From assembly GCA_022496185.1 (NCBI GenBank), contig WTXG01000237.1, forward strand, positions 1-55,111: DNA of 55,111 nt. The letters run 5' to 3'. Shown piece by piece: positions 29,932 to 40,834 of this stretch. Both the position numbers and the translations under genes were made by a program. Origin of the DNA: Multifurca ochricompacta. Lineage: Eukaryota; Basidiomycota; Agaricomycetes; Russulales; Russulaceae. Below the pieces are notes generated by a model, which worked only from the letters and a program-made list of their open reading frames with translations, was not told the DNA's origin and ran no database searches. Each line of letters begins with the position of its first letter. Position 1 is the stretch's first letter.

Positions 29932-32900
29932 GCTCGAACCCATCGGCCTGGGCATGAGCACTCCATGTTACCTCTGTGTATGCTAGTCGATTCAAATCAT
30001 TAAAAATACCAGTCCATTTCGAAACTACACAGAGGACGGCCGATCGAGACATTTTAGTGGACTCCGGAGCCATGGATAATTTTATTCACCCACGATTAAT
30101 CAGAACAATGGGTTTGGGACGGCTGGCACTTCCCCAGGAAAAAAACATTTGGAATATTGACGGGACGGCCAATCGCGCTGGGAAAATCACTCACTATACG
30201 GATCTGAAGGTCCAGGTTGGAGAAACTACAAAGAACATTCGTTTCCTAGTTACGGATCTAGGAGACGAAGATCTTATCCTGGGATACCCATGGCTCGCCG
30301 CGTTCGAACCCAAGATCAACTGGGCTGACGCGACAATGGATAAAGACTCATATCCCACAATCATCATGTCAATGGGCTATGATTATGCAGTCAGACATCC
30401 GACAATAAAAGCCACGAGTACAGGAGAAGAAGACCCAGGACGTTGTTATGCCACCAAAGCATCAGAATTGGCCCAAAAGGCAATACAAGGGCAGACAGAA
30501 AAAACATACAGCGATGTGGTGCCGAGTACCTACCATCAGCATTGGAAGGTGTTTTCTGAAGAAGAGTCCCAGCGTTTTCTGCCCTCCAGACCATGGGACC
30601 ACGCCATAGACCTGCTCCCTGATACGCCAACAGCGATAGATTGCAAAATCTATCTGCTGTCCCAGTCGGAGCAGGCGGCACTGACAGAGTTCCTTGAAGA
30701 ACATTTGGCAAAAGGATACATTCGCCCGTCCAAGTCGCAGTATGCCTCGCCCTTCTTCTTCATCAAAAAGAAGGATGGCAAGCTGCAACCAGTTCAGGAC
30801 TACCGGCGAATCAATGCATACACCGTGAAAAATGCCTACCCCCTGCCGCTCATCTCTGAGCTCATTGACACTATGAGGGATAAATCCCTCTTCTCAAAGA
30901 TGGACGTGCGATGGGGTTACAACAACGTTAGAATCAAGGAAGGTGACCAGTGTAAAGTGGCGTTCAAAACAAATCAAGGATTGTTCGAACCCAATGTTAT
31001 GTTCTTTGGTCTCACGAACTCGCTGGCGACATTCCAGTCAATGATGAACCACATCTTCCGCGATCTCATTCTCATGGGAGAAGTAGTGGTCTATATGGAC
31101 GACATCTTAGTAGCCACCCCCGATAACCTGGACCATCACCGAAGGCGCGTGCATCAGGTACTGGACATATTACACAAACATGATCTTTATCTCAAACCCG
31201 CCAAATGCTCCTTCGAACAATGGAGCATTGAGTACCTAGGGGTTATTTTGGAAGGAGGACAAGTGCGCATGGACCCTGTCAAAGTACAAGGAATTCGGGA
31301 GTGGCCTGTGCGACCTGCGTCAAGGATGTCCGATTATTCATCGGATTCTGTAACTTTTACCGACGATTCGTCAAAGGATTTTCAGGCATAGCACGACCAT
31401 TGAACGACCTGCTGAAAAAGGATGTACCATGGCATTGGGATGCCGCACAGCAGCAGGCATTTGAACAGATTAGGGACCTTGTCGGCTCAGAACCAGTGCT
31501 TATCCAGCCAGATCTGGCCACCCCTTTGAAGTAGAAGTGGACGCCTCACACTTTGCGAACGGGGCAGTATTATACCAGAGAGATGCCGCTCAAGTGCTTC
31601 ACCCAGTGGCATACTATTCCGAACCTTCTCCCAGCAGAGAGGAATATGACATCTGGGACAGGGAGCTCTTAGCCATAGTCAAGGCATTGCGACACTGGCG
31701 ACCCTACCTGGCAGGAACCCCCCACAAACCATCATCCACACTGATCATTCCAACCTATTATACTGGAAGGAACCCCACAAAATCAGCCGACGTGTGCACG
31801 GGAGGTCCTGGAATTGGAAGAATATAATTCACGCTGAAACACATCGCTGGGAGTCAAAACCAGAGCAGATGCATTGTGCAGACCAGACATGCACACAGGG
31901 GAGGAGACAATAACGACATCACTGTCCTCCCAGAGGAGGTGTTTGCCAAGGCAGCCGTTGTCAGTCTCCATGACATGGACCTTTGGGCACAAGTTTCCAA
32001 AACATGAACCAGGACCTGTGCCTTCATGGGCCGACGCTCACAATTTGAAGAAAATCAGCAGTCTTTGGTGGAAAGATGGGGACCGACTCGTTGTCACCGG
32101 TGGTGACAACATTAAGAGGGGGGTGATCCATTTTCATCACGACCTTCCCTCCGCTGGCCATCTGGCATCGCCAACACCTACGCCCTGGCCAAACGAGACT
32201 ATTGGTGGCCCAACATGAAAAAGACATTGAGAGCTACATACAAGGATGTGCAGCATGTCAAGCAAACAAGGTGAACATACATCCGAAAGTCCCACCAATG
32301 CACCCCATCACTCCCACTACATCGACTCCCTTCCAGACCATTGCCATGGATTTTGTTGTCAAGCTGCCCAAGTCACAAGGCTTTGACACGATCCTTACAA
32401 TCACAGACCATGACTGCTCCAAAGCAGCCCTCTTCATTCCCTGTAACGAACTATCACAGCCAAGGAGTGGCAAAACTATACCTGGACCATGTGTACCGTC
32501 ACTACGGACTCCCCAAAAGATCATCTCTGACCAAGATACCTGTTTTACATCGGCATTTGCGAAGGCCCTATGCAAACGTTGGATATCACACAGAACATCT
32601 CGACAGCATACCATCCACAAACAGATGGACAGTCTGAGCGGACAAACCAATGGTTGGAACAGTATCTCCAGTTTTGGTGTAACGGCAGACAAGACGACTG
32701 GGCAGAATGGCTATCGACTGCAGAATTCGCTCATAACTCATGGCCTAAGGAACAACAAAAGCCACCCCTTTCTCCCTTATCATGGGCTGGACTCCACGCA
32801 CCACATGGACAGATAAGCCCATCAACGTCCCGTCAGTAACCGAACGAATAAGCCAATGGGAAGAGCTGCGCAATCGGCCAATGAGAATCTGGTAAAGGTG

Positions 32901-33380
32901 CAACAGCTTCTGGCAGCACGGCCAAGCACTTTCACACCTTATCAGACCAATGACTGGGTATGGCTCGAGGGCAGGAACATTCACACGTCACACCCCTCGG
33001 CCAACTAGCGCCCCGACGTCACGGACCCTTCCAGATCACAAGGAAGCTGTCAGACGTATCCTATGAACTGCAGTTGCCGCCAAATGGAAGATCCACCCGG
33101 TCTTCCATGCCAAGCTTCTAACCCCTTACAAGGAGACCTCCATTCATGGAGAGAACTTCCCGAGACCCCTGCCTGACCTTATCGATGGCGAAGAAGAATG
33201 GGAAGTGGAGCGCATTCTAGACTCCAAGCGACAAGGCCGAGGGCGCAAACTGTACTACCTAATCAAGTGGAAGGGATTCCCAGACTCTGACAATTATGGG
33301 AACCAGCTGGGGATATCTCTGCTCCAACCCTTATCTCGGAGTTCCACTTATGACATCCCCAAGCGCCCAAGAACAGTTAA
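29900..33380 (+). pseudogene. Element C pol, 3' half full of one-base deletions
   Basis: It lies in the -1 frame to gag. It has protease DSGA (with A-to-M after it), RT with YMDDILVA, RNase H, H2C2 and integrase remnants, and a chromodomain near 33200-33340 (KLYYLIKWKGFPDSD). There is a TGA at 29955-29957. From about 31310 the frame jumps repeatedly. Each jump checked fits loss of one base from a short run, for example CC to C in CCGACC, TTTT to TTT, AAAA to AAA. Amino-acid similarity on either side of each break stays high. Confidence 0.85.
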
Positions 33381-33451
33381 AAGGAGGACAGACTTCCGAC
33401 CTCTTTTCCCCAGAACAACGCTTCACTAGCAACGTCCTAACCACAACTGAT

Positions 33452-34639
33452 ATGTCTTCCTCTTTCATCGCTGCCTCCGCCGCTATCGACGCCTTCGCTG
33501 CCACTAATGTGGTGGTAGAGGCTTTTCCCTCTGCTCACCCCTCCACTCGCCCTTCCTCCCCTATTGACTATGAGGCTGCGGAAGAACGAGTCAAGAACCA
33601 GTCACCTAATCCCGACGACGACTTCACTCATGCTGAAGAACCCCACCCCAACAACCTCATCGGTATGGAACAAGATGACGAAGTACCCGAGTTCCCATTC
33701 TTTGCCAAAACCCCAACTCATCCATGTACTTCCCTCTCAAATCACCATGGCTGACAGAGAAAAGGCCATAGCGAAGTATATATTCTACACCAATGGAGGG
33801 ATGGATGTCGCGGGATGTATGAGGAAGACGGGCCTGTCTATGGGGCCCCGGTTTATTTGGAAGAACGGTATACAGGCCGTCTTCACCACACAATGAGTGA
33901 CGAACAGTTGGGGCATCTTGCAGCTGACAACCCCCGAGCATTTGCAATCGACGAGGTAATGAACGACATGCGACTCCCGCGCCTCAAAGCCAAGTAATGA
34001 GGCTGCAGAAGACCCTTACACTACACACCACGCTCAACACCCAGTACAGAGAGTATGCGAAGCAAATGACAAGGCTTACAGGGGGATGTTCCAAGTGGAG
34101 CAGGAGCTGATGGAGATTCGGAAGAGACTGGAGAAAGGGGACGCGTATCAGACAATAGCTGAGAGGTACGCAGACACCTACGCACGACCCCTTCCCCCAC
34201 GATCATTAGGAGCGGCGCCACAACTGCTGCCAAACCGATTCGAGATGCCACGAATGCACAAAAACCCCTGCGGAGAGACTTGCTGGCGATGTGACAGCAA
34301 GTATCACATCAGCTGGAATTGTCTGCTCAACCGCAAATGGTGTTGTCACTGCCGGAGCAACCTCCATTGGAGTCGATTCTGCATATTTCGACGTCTAGGT
34401 GTCGCTCCCACCATTGTCAATCCCTCAGGTTGGTGCGGAAAATGTCTACGACATAATGCGGGACATCGCAAGCTCGACTGCCCTGTCTACGACCTGTGCT
34501 GCCAATGTGGACGACGTGGCCCATACGGGTTTCTGCGCACACACCAATGCGCAGCAGAAGAAGCTTACACTGTGGGGATTGGAATTTAGCAGATGATTAT
34601 GTGGACTTGGTCCAGGACGACGACGGTGCGCGTTTCTAG
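33452..34639 (+). pseudogene. Element C third ORF, frameshifted
   Basis: It starts ATGTCTTCCTCTTTC like the other copies and ends at TAG 34637-34639. All four zinc modules are recognisable (CWRCDSKYHISWNC, CCHCRSNLHWSRFC, CGKCLRHNAGHRKLDC, then the last CX2C...HXC), but at least four one-base losses split the frame. Because coding similarity is high on both sides of each break, recent mutation or sequence error is likelier than long decay. Confidence 0.82.
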
Positions 34640-34670
34640 CTGGGTCAGCTCGAACCAGAAAGGAGGGTGA

Positions 34671-35255
34671 TGTTACGAACAGGGCCCAGTAGCCCTATTT
34701 TCTTTACCCTTCCTAACAGAGACCCCACTCGCCCACCACGTTACACTTCCTTATCACATCTCCTTTGTGGGATCCCTCACATGCACTGCTCCTGTCCCCG
34801 TGACTGTTGTTTGGACTTGTATATACGCTGTTTACCTATGCTTACCCTTCTTATCTCATTATCTCTTTATCTTATGATTGGACACTTACTTAGTTCCCTA
34901 TCAGAAGCCAGGCTTTACGCCCTCCGCTTTTGGATATTCGGGCCCACTTGACTCCGTGTTCTTATCTCATAGACACCCATTGAATTACATATATAAGTCC
35001 GCTGTAGCTACCTTGTAGACCTCAGACTCGACTTATTGAATACATTGGTGTTTGTCTTCTGGACTTCCCCTCGTACCTCTGACTCGATCGTCTCAGTGCT
35101 TTTGGCACTTCTGACTTAACATCATCACTAGGAAGCAGCCCCTTTGACTTTGACTCAATCATTCGAACTCCAAGAGGCCCTATTGGTCTCTTATCCAAAC
35201 AAATGTGCAAAGCTGTCGCACAAGTCGTGCGGAACGTCTCACACCGGACATAACA
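34671..35255 (+). repeat. Element C 3' LTR
   Basis: 585 bp, preceded by the polypurine tract AGAAAGGAGGGTGA (34657-34670). Differs from the 5' LTR by 19 substitutions and one base of length. Confidence 0.95.
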
Positions 35256-35346
35256 ATAACCCACCAACTGTTGAAAAGAAAACGCCGACGAAAGAAGAAA
35301 AGGCGCAAGAAATATGGGCAAACATGATGAAGGAAAGTGAGGAAGT

Positions 35347-38300
35347 GTGGGCCATCTTAGTCGAAAAGGCATTCACAAAAAAGGATTTTTGATTGGCTCA
35401 AACCCATCGGCCTGGGCACAAGCATTACATGTAACCTCTGTGTACACTAGTCGCTTCAAATCGTTGAAAATACCAGTACATTTCGAAACTACACAGAGGA
35501 CGGCCGACCATGACATCCTGATTGACTCAGGCGCCACTGATAACTTTATCAGTCCACGAATGGCGCGGACCATGGGACTGGGAATGCTGGCACTTCCCCA
35601 AGAGAAGAATATTTGGAATATTGATGGAACCGCCAATCGAGCAGGAAAGATTACACATTACACTGACCTCAACATTCAAGTGGGAGAAGTAACAAAAGTT
35701 ATTCGTTTCCTAGTCACCAACTTAGGCGACGAAGATGTTGTTCTGGGATACCCCTGGCTTGCTGCATTTGAGCCGAAAATCAACTGGAGGGATGCGACCA
35801 TGGACAAGGAGTCCTACCCCATCCTCATCACGTCAATAGGGTACAACTATAACGTTCAACATTTGGCTGCGTGCAGAGTGGAAGAGGAGAGTGAAGACTC
35901 AGGTTATTGCTTCACTACCAAAGCATCGGAGCTTGTGCAGAAGGCAATGGAAGGACATGCTGAAAAGACCTTTGAAGAGGTAGTGCCAGGAGAATATCGC
36001 CGACATTGGAAGGTATTCTCAGAGGAAGAATCCCAACGCTTCCCACCTGCGCGACCATGGGACCACGCTATTGACTTTGCACCCGATACCCCGTCAGCAA
36101 TTGACTGCAAAATCTACCCATTGTCACAGGTGGAGCAAACAGCACTCACGGCATTTCTTGAGGAACATCTTGCAAAAGGTTACATCTGTCCATTGAAGTC
36201 ACCATACACCTCACCGTTCTTCTTTATCAAGAAGAAAGATGGGAAACTCCAACCTGTCCAAGATTATTGACAAATCAACGCCTACACCATAAAGAATGCC
36301 TACCTGTTGCCACTTATATCAGAGCTCATTGATACCATGTGCGACAAATCCCTATTCTCCAAAATGGATGTCCACTGGGGATACAACAACATCCGAATTA
36401 AGGAAGGGGACCAGTGTAAAGCAGCATTCAAAACCAACCAAGGGCTTTTTGAACCAAACATCATGTTCTTTGGTCTCACCAATTCCCCTGCCACATTTCA
36501 GTCCATGATGAATCACATCTTCCGTGATCTCATTCTCACCGGCGAGGTTGTAGTGTATATGGACGATATCCTGGTAGCTACTACAAACGATCTTGCCCGC
36601 CATCGAGAACGGGTACACCAAGTGTTGAACATCCTGCATGAGCATGACCTATACCTCAAGCTGGCTAAATGTTCATTTGAGCAACCAAGTGTGGAATACT
36701 TGGGAGTTATCCTAGAAGGGGGGCATGTGCGAATGGACCTGGTAAAGATCCAAGGGGTTCGGGAGTGGCCTATACCCACGTGTGTCAAAGACGTGCGGTC
36801 CTTTGTTGGGTTTTGCAACTTCTACCAATGCTTTGTTTGGGGATTCTCAGGGATCGCCCAACCACTAAACAGACTATTAAAGAAAGACGTGCCGTGGCAT
36901 TGGGCAGAGGAACAACAACGCACTTTTGAACAAATCCGCGATATCATCAGCTCAGAACCGGTTCTACTACAGCCAGATCTAGAGAAACCTTTTGAACTAG
37001 AAGTCGATGCGTCTCGCTTTGCCAATGGTGCAGTGCTGAATCAACGAGACACGGCTGGAATGCTTCACCCGGTCGCCTTCTATTCAGAGACGTTCTCATC
37101 GGCAGAACGAAATTATGATATTTGGGACAGAGAATTACTGGCCATTGTGAAGGCCCTACGACATTGGCGACCATACCTAGCAGGAACCCCTCATAAAACT
37201 GTCATTCATACCAACCACTCCAACCTACTCTATTGGAAGGAGCCCCACAAGATCAGTCGACGGGTTGCTCGCGAAGTCCTGGAGCTGGAAGAGTACAATT
37301 TCATGCTGAAACACATCGCGGGAAGTCGCAATGCACGCACCGATGCTCTGTCACGACGATCAGATCTAAATGACGGTGGGGAGGACAACAATGATATCAC
37401 AGTACTCCCCGAAGAGGTCTTCGCAAAAGCGACTGTCGTCAGTCTTCACGACATGGACTTGTGGGCCCAAGTGTCGCAGAATATGAACCAGCAGCTATGC
37501 GAATCATGGGCAGATGCACACAACCTGAAGAAAATTGATGGCCTCTGGTGGAAGGATGGGGATTGTCTTGTTGTCACCGGTGGCGACAACATTAAGAGGG
37601 GGGTGATCCATTTTCACCACGACCTCCCCTCGGCAGGACACCCAGGAATTGCTAACACATACGCCTTGGCCAAGAGAGATTACTGGTGGCCAGGCATGAA
37701 GAAGGATGTGGAGAACTATGTGAAAGGATGTGCACAATGCCAAGCCAATAAAGTCAACACACACCCACACCCACCAGCTCTATTTCCAATCACACCCATG
37801 ACCTTGATGCCGTTTCAAACTGTTGCTATGGACTTCATCGTTAAACTCCCCACATCCAGGTGCTTCAACTCAATTCTGACTGTTACGGACCACGACTGTT
37901 CCAAAGCAGCACTGTTCATACCCTGTAATGAGTCCATCACAGTGGAAGGAGTAGCCAGACTCTACCTGGACCACATCTACAGACACTATGGCCTCCCCCA
38001 GAAGATCATCTCCGACCGTGATCCACACTTCACTTCCACCTTCGCTAAGGCGCTCTGTAAAACACTGGACGTAACCCAAAACATCTCAACAGCCTACCAC
38101 CCACAGACCGATGGGCAATCAGAAAGGACAAACCAGTGGTTGGAACAATACCTTTGGTTCTGGTGTAACGGACGACAAGATGATTGGGCTGACTGGCTAG
38201 CAACAGCGGAATTCACGCATAATTTGTGGCCCAATGGCACCACTAAAGCCTCTCCATTTTCACTTATCATGGGATGGACGCTGCAAACTACCTGGACCAA

Positions 38301-38871
38301 TAAACCCACAAACGTCCCATCAGCCGCACAGCGTATCAACCAATGGGAAGAGATCAGACAATCAGCCAATGAAAACCTGCTGAAGGCGCAAAAGACCCTG
38401 TTGGAGAAGCCTTCGAAGTTCACACCTTATCAGACCAATGACTTGGTGTGGCTCAAAGGGAAGAACATCCGTACATCACATCCAATGGCCAAGTTAGCAC
38501 CCTGACGACATGGACCCTTCAAGATAACAAGGAAGCTGTCAGATGTGTCATACGAACTCGAACTTCCACCCACATGGAGGATCCACCTGGTCTTCCACGC
38601 CAGACTTCTGACACCGTATAAGGAAACGCCCCTGCATGGGGAAAACTTCCCAAGGCCCCTTCCAGAACTGCTTGATGGAGAAGCAGAATGGGAAGTGGAG
38701 CGGATTCTAGATTCCATGTGTAAAGGCCGAGGGCGCAAACTATATTACCTTGTCAAGTGGAAGGGATTCCCAGACTCTGACAACTCGTGGGAACCAGCCG
38801 GGAATATCTTTGCCCCGGTCCTTATCTCGGAGTTCCATGCCCGGCACCCAGAAGCGCCCAAGGGCAGTTAA
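35347..38871 (+). pseudogene. Element B pol
   Basis: A single frame apart from two TGA codons: 36268-36270 (start of the RT region, where copies A and C have RRIN) and 38503-38505 (LAPRRHGPF in others). It contains protease DSGATDNFIS, RT YMDDILVA, RNase H (VDASRFANG), the H2C2 finger (HHDLPSAGH...CAQCQ), integrase core and chromodomain (YLVKWKGFPDSDNSWEPAGNIF), ending in PKGS. Both stops are one C-to-T step from CGA. Confidence 0.93.
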
Positions 38872-38947
38872 AAGAGCAGTCCCAGACCCCAACTAAATTC
38901 CCCAGTACATGCTCTCCCAGAAACATCCTACCTCCGAACAATCAATT

Positions 38948-40147
38948 ATGTCTTTCATCGCTGCCAACGCCGCCATTGACACCTTCACTGCCACTACAGT
39001 AGTCGTCAAGAACTTTCCCTCCGCTCATCCCTCCACACATCCCTCCTCACCCATTGACTATGAGGCGGCAGAAGCCCGAGTCAAAAAACAATCCCCGAAT
39101 CCCAACGACGACTTTGACCACAGCGAGGAGCCGCACCCAAATGACCTTTTGGGTATGGAATTAGACGATGAGGTCCCAGAATTTCCGTTCATCGCTAACA
39201 ATCCCAACTCCTCCATGTACTTCCCCCTGGAGATTACGATGGCCAATGGGACGACCGCCATCGCCAAGTATATCTTTTACACAAATGGGGGAATGGATGT
39301 GGCTGGGTGCATGAAGAAGGATGGCCCCGTTTATGGGGCTCCTGTTTACTTGGAAGAAAGGTATACTGGACGCCTCCATCACACAATGACTGATGAGCAG
39401 CTTGGGCACCTGGCTGCAGAAGACATGCGAGCCTTTGCCATTGACGAAGTACTCAATGACATGCGACTTCCGCGCCTCAAGGCTGAGGTCATGAGGCTGC
39501 GGAAGAACCTGACGCTCCATTCCGTGCTCAACAGACAATATAAGGAGCACACGAAAATGATGGCGAGGCTGACAAGTGGAATGTTCCAGATAGAGCAGGA
39601 GTTGGTGGAGATTCGAAAGAGATTGGAGTTAGGGGATGCGTATCAAACCATTGCTGAAAGGTATGCCAACACCTATGCACAACCTCTCCCCCCATGGTCC
39701 TTGGGAGTGGCCCCTGTGCTGCTGCCCAATCGGTTCGAAATGCCACACATGCATGAGAATCCCTGTGGCGAGACATGTTGGCGCTGTGATAGCAAGTATC
39801 ACATCAGCTGGAACTGCCCACTCAATCGCAAATGGTGCCGTCATTGTCGCAGTAACCTGCATTGGAGCCGGTTCTGCATTTTTTGCCACGTAGGCGTTGC
39901 TCCGACGATCAGCAACCTGTCAGCATGGTGTGGCAAGTGCCTCCGTCATAATGCCGGACACCGCGAACTGGATTGTCCGATCCATGACCTTTGCCGCTCC
40001 TGTGGTAAACGCAGCCCCTATGGGTTCCTCCGTACTCACCAATGTCCACAAGATTCAGACAAGGAGAACTACACATTGGATGATCGTAATGTAGCGGATG
40101 ACTATCTGGATTTGGTGCAGGATGATGACAGTACGAGTCGTTTCTAG
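38948..40147 (+). CDS. Element B third ORF, four-module zinc protein (399 aa)
   Basis: Intact. It begins 76 bases after the pol stop, in a different frame from pol, so read-through cannot be its general mode of expression. The frame is also open upstream to 38909, but the ATG at 38948 matches the starts of the other copies. It has the same layout as the copy at 7296: an acidic Ser/Pro-rich N-terminus, the conserved FPLEITMA...YIFYTNGGMDVAGCMKKDGPVYG block, a helical region, and four zinc modules (CWRCDSKYHISWNC, CRHCRSNLHWSRFC, CGKCLRHNAGHRELDC, CRSCGKRSPYGFLRTHQC). Function is unknown to me. No TGA interruption, unlike gag and pol of this element. Confidence 0.87.
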   Translation: MSFIAANAAIDTFTATTVVVKNFPSAHPSTHPSSPIDYEAAEARVKKQSPNPNDDFDHSEEPHPNDLLGMELDDEVPEFPFIANNPNSSMYFPLEITMANGTTAIAKYIFYTNGGMDVAGCMKKDGPVYGAPVYLEERYTGRLHHTMTDEQLGHLAAEDMRAFAIDEVLNDMRLPRLKAEVMRLRKNLTLHSVLNRQYKEHTKMMARLTSGMFQIEQELVEIRKRLELGDAYQTIAERYANTYAQPLPPWSLGVAPVLLPNRFEMPHMHENPCGETCWRCDSKYHISWNCPLNRKWCRHCRSNLHWSRFCIFCHVGVAPTISNLSAWCGKCLRHNAGHRELDCPIHDLCRSCGKRSPYGFLRTHQCPQDSDKENYTLDDRNVADDYLDLVQDDDSTSRF

Positions 40148-40165
40148 CCAGGTCTGCTAGAACCA

Positions 40166-40178
40166 GAAGAGGGGGTGA
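40166..40178 (+). promoter_or_regulatory. Element B polypurine tract
   Basis: AGAAGAGGGGGTGA-type purine run abutting the 3' LTR at 40179, a few bases after the ORF3 stop. Confidence 0.78.
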
Positions 40179-40771
40179 TGTTACAATCCCTGCCAAGCAA
40201 CCCCGTTTTCTTCACCCTTCCCAACGACGACCCCTCTTTGCCACCTACCCTACACTTCATGATCACGTCTCCATCCTGGGATCCATCATGTGCTCTCCTC
40301 CCGTCCCCGTGACTTCCGTTGTACTTGTTGACTCGATGTTTGCCCATGCTTGACTCTTATCTTGTTATCTCTTATCCCTTTATCTTTACGACCGGACACT
40401 TACTTAATACCCTATCAGAAGCTAGGCTTTACGCCCTCCGCTTTCGTATATTTGGGCCCACCTGACCCCGTTATCCTTATCTCGTTGACGCCTGTTTACT
40501 TATGTATATAAGTCTGCTGTAACTACCTTGTAGACCTCAGACTCAACTTATTGAATACATCGGTGCCTGTCTTCCGGACATCCCCTTTGAAGCTTTGACT
40601 CGTTCGTCTCCGTGCTTTTGGCACTTTCCGCTCAACATCATCTTAAGGGACAGCCCTTCTGACTTTGACTCACCTCACCCAAACTCCAAAGAGCCTTATT
40701 GGTTCCTTACCTGAATTCACTGACCGAGCTGTCACACAAGTCATGTGGAACGTCCCGCATCAGACGTAACA
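40179..40771 (+). repeat. Element B 3' LTR
   Basis: 593 bp, the same length as the 5' copy. Followed by the AGGAG duplication at 40772-40776. Confidence 0.95.
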
Positions 40772-40834
40772 AGGAGGCCATTCAAGAACTAAGAAGAGAA
40801 ACTCACTAAGTCCGAGTCCACTAACTTACCAAGC

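Larger units (their letters stand above)
27812..35255 (+). mobile_element. Ty3/Gypsy element C nested in element B gag
   Basis: A complete plus-strand element with LTRs of 586 and 585 bp and TSD ATAAC at 27807-27811 and 35256-35260. It carries gag, pol and ORF3 in the family order. The LTR pair shows 19 substitutions, 18 at CpG, and one one-base indel. From about 31310 to 34600 it has many single-base deletions, mostly in homopolymers, that destroy the pol and ORF3 frames. Confidence 0.94.
26429..35392 (+). pseudogene. Element B gag, split by element C
   Basis: The gag frame runs 26429-27811, is interrupted by element C, and resumes at 35261-35392. The two parts join in frame (PICNN, then PPTVEKKTPTKEE) once one ATAAC copy is removed. 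It has the WKDFESEFGYYVYHDGRYQ block, a poly-Pro linker, a capsid-like domain, the knuckle CFRCKAQGHMSREC and the end FTKKDF. A TGA at 27110-27112 stands where element C has CGA (FQRANLF). This is the only copy with an ATG at the conserved start; A, C and F have GTG. At the end, ACA AAA AAG gives a consensus A AAA AAG slippery site for the -1 shift to pol. Confidence 0.9.
25817..40771 (+). mobile_element. Ty3/Gypsy element B, complete, with nested element C
   Basis: A complete plus-strand element with two 593-bp LTRs, TSD AGGAG at 25812-25816 and 40772-40776, gag, pol and ORF3. Element C splits its gag at 27812; removing C and one ATAAC copy restores the gag frame exactly. The LTRs differ at 15 sites, 14 of them CpG transitions. 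It inserted into the LINE 3' region. Confidence 0.95.
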
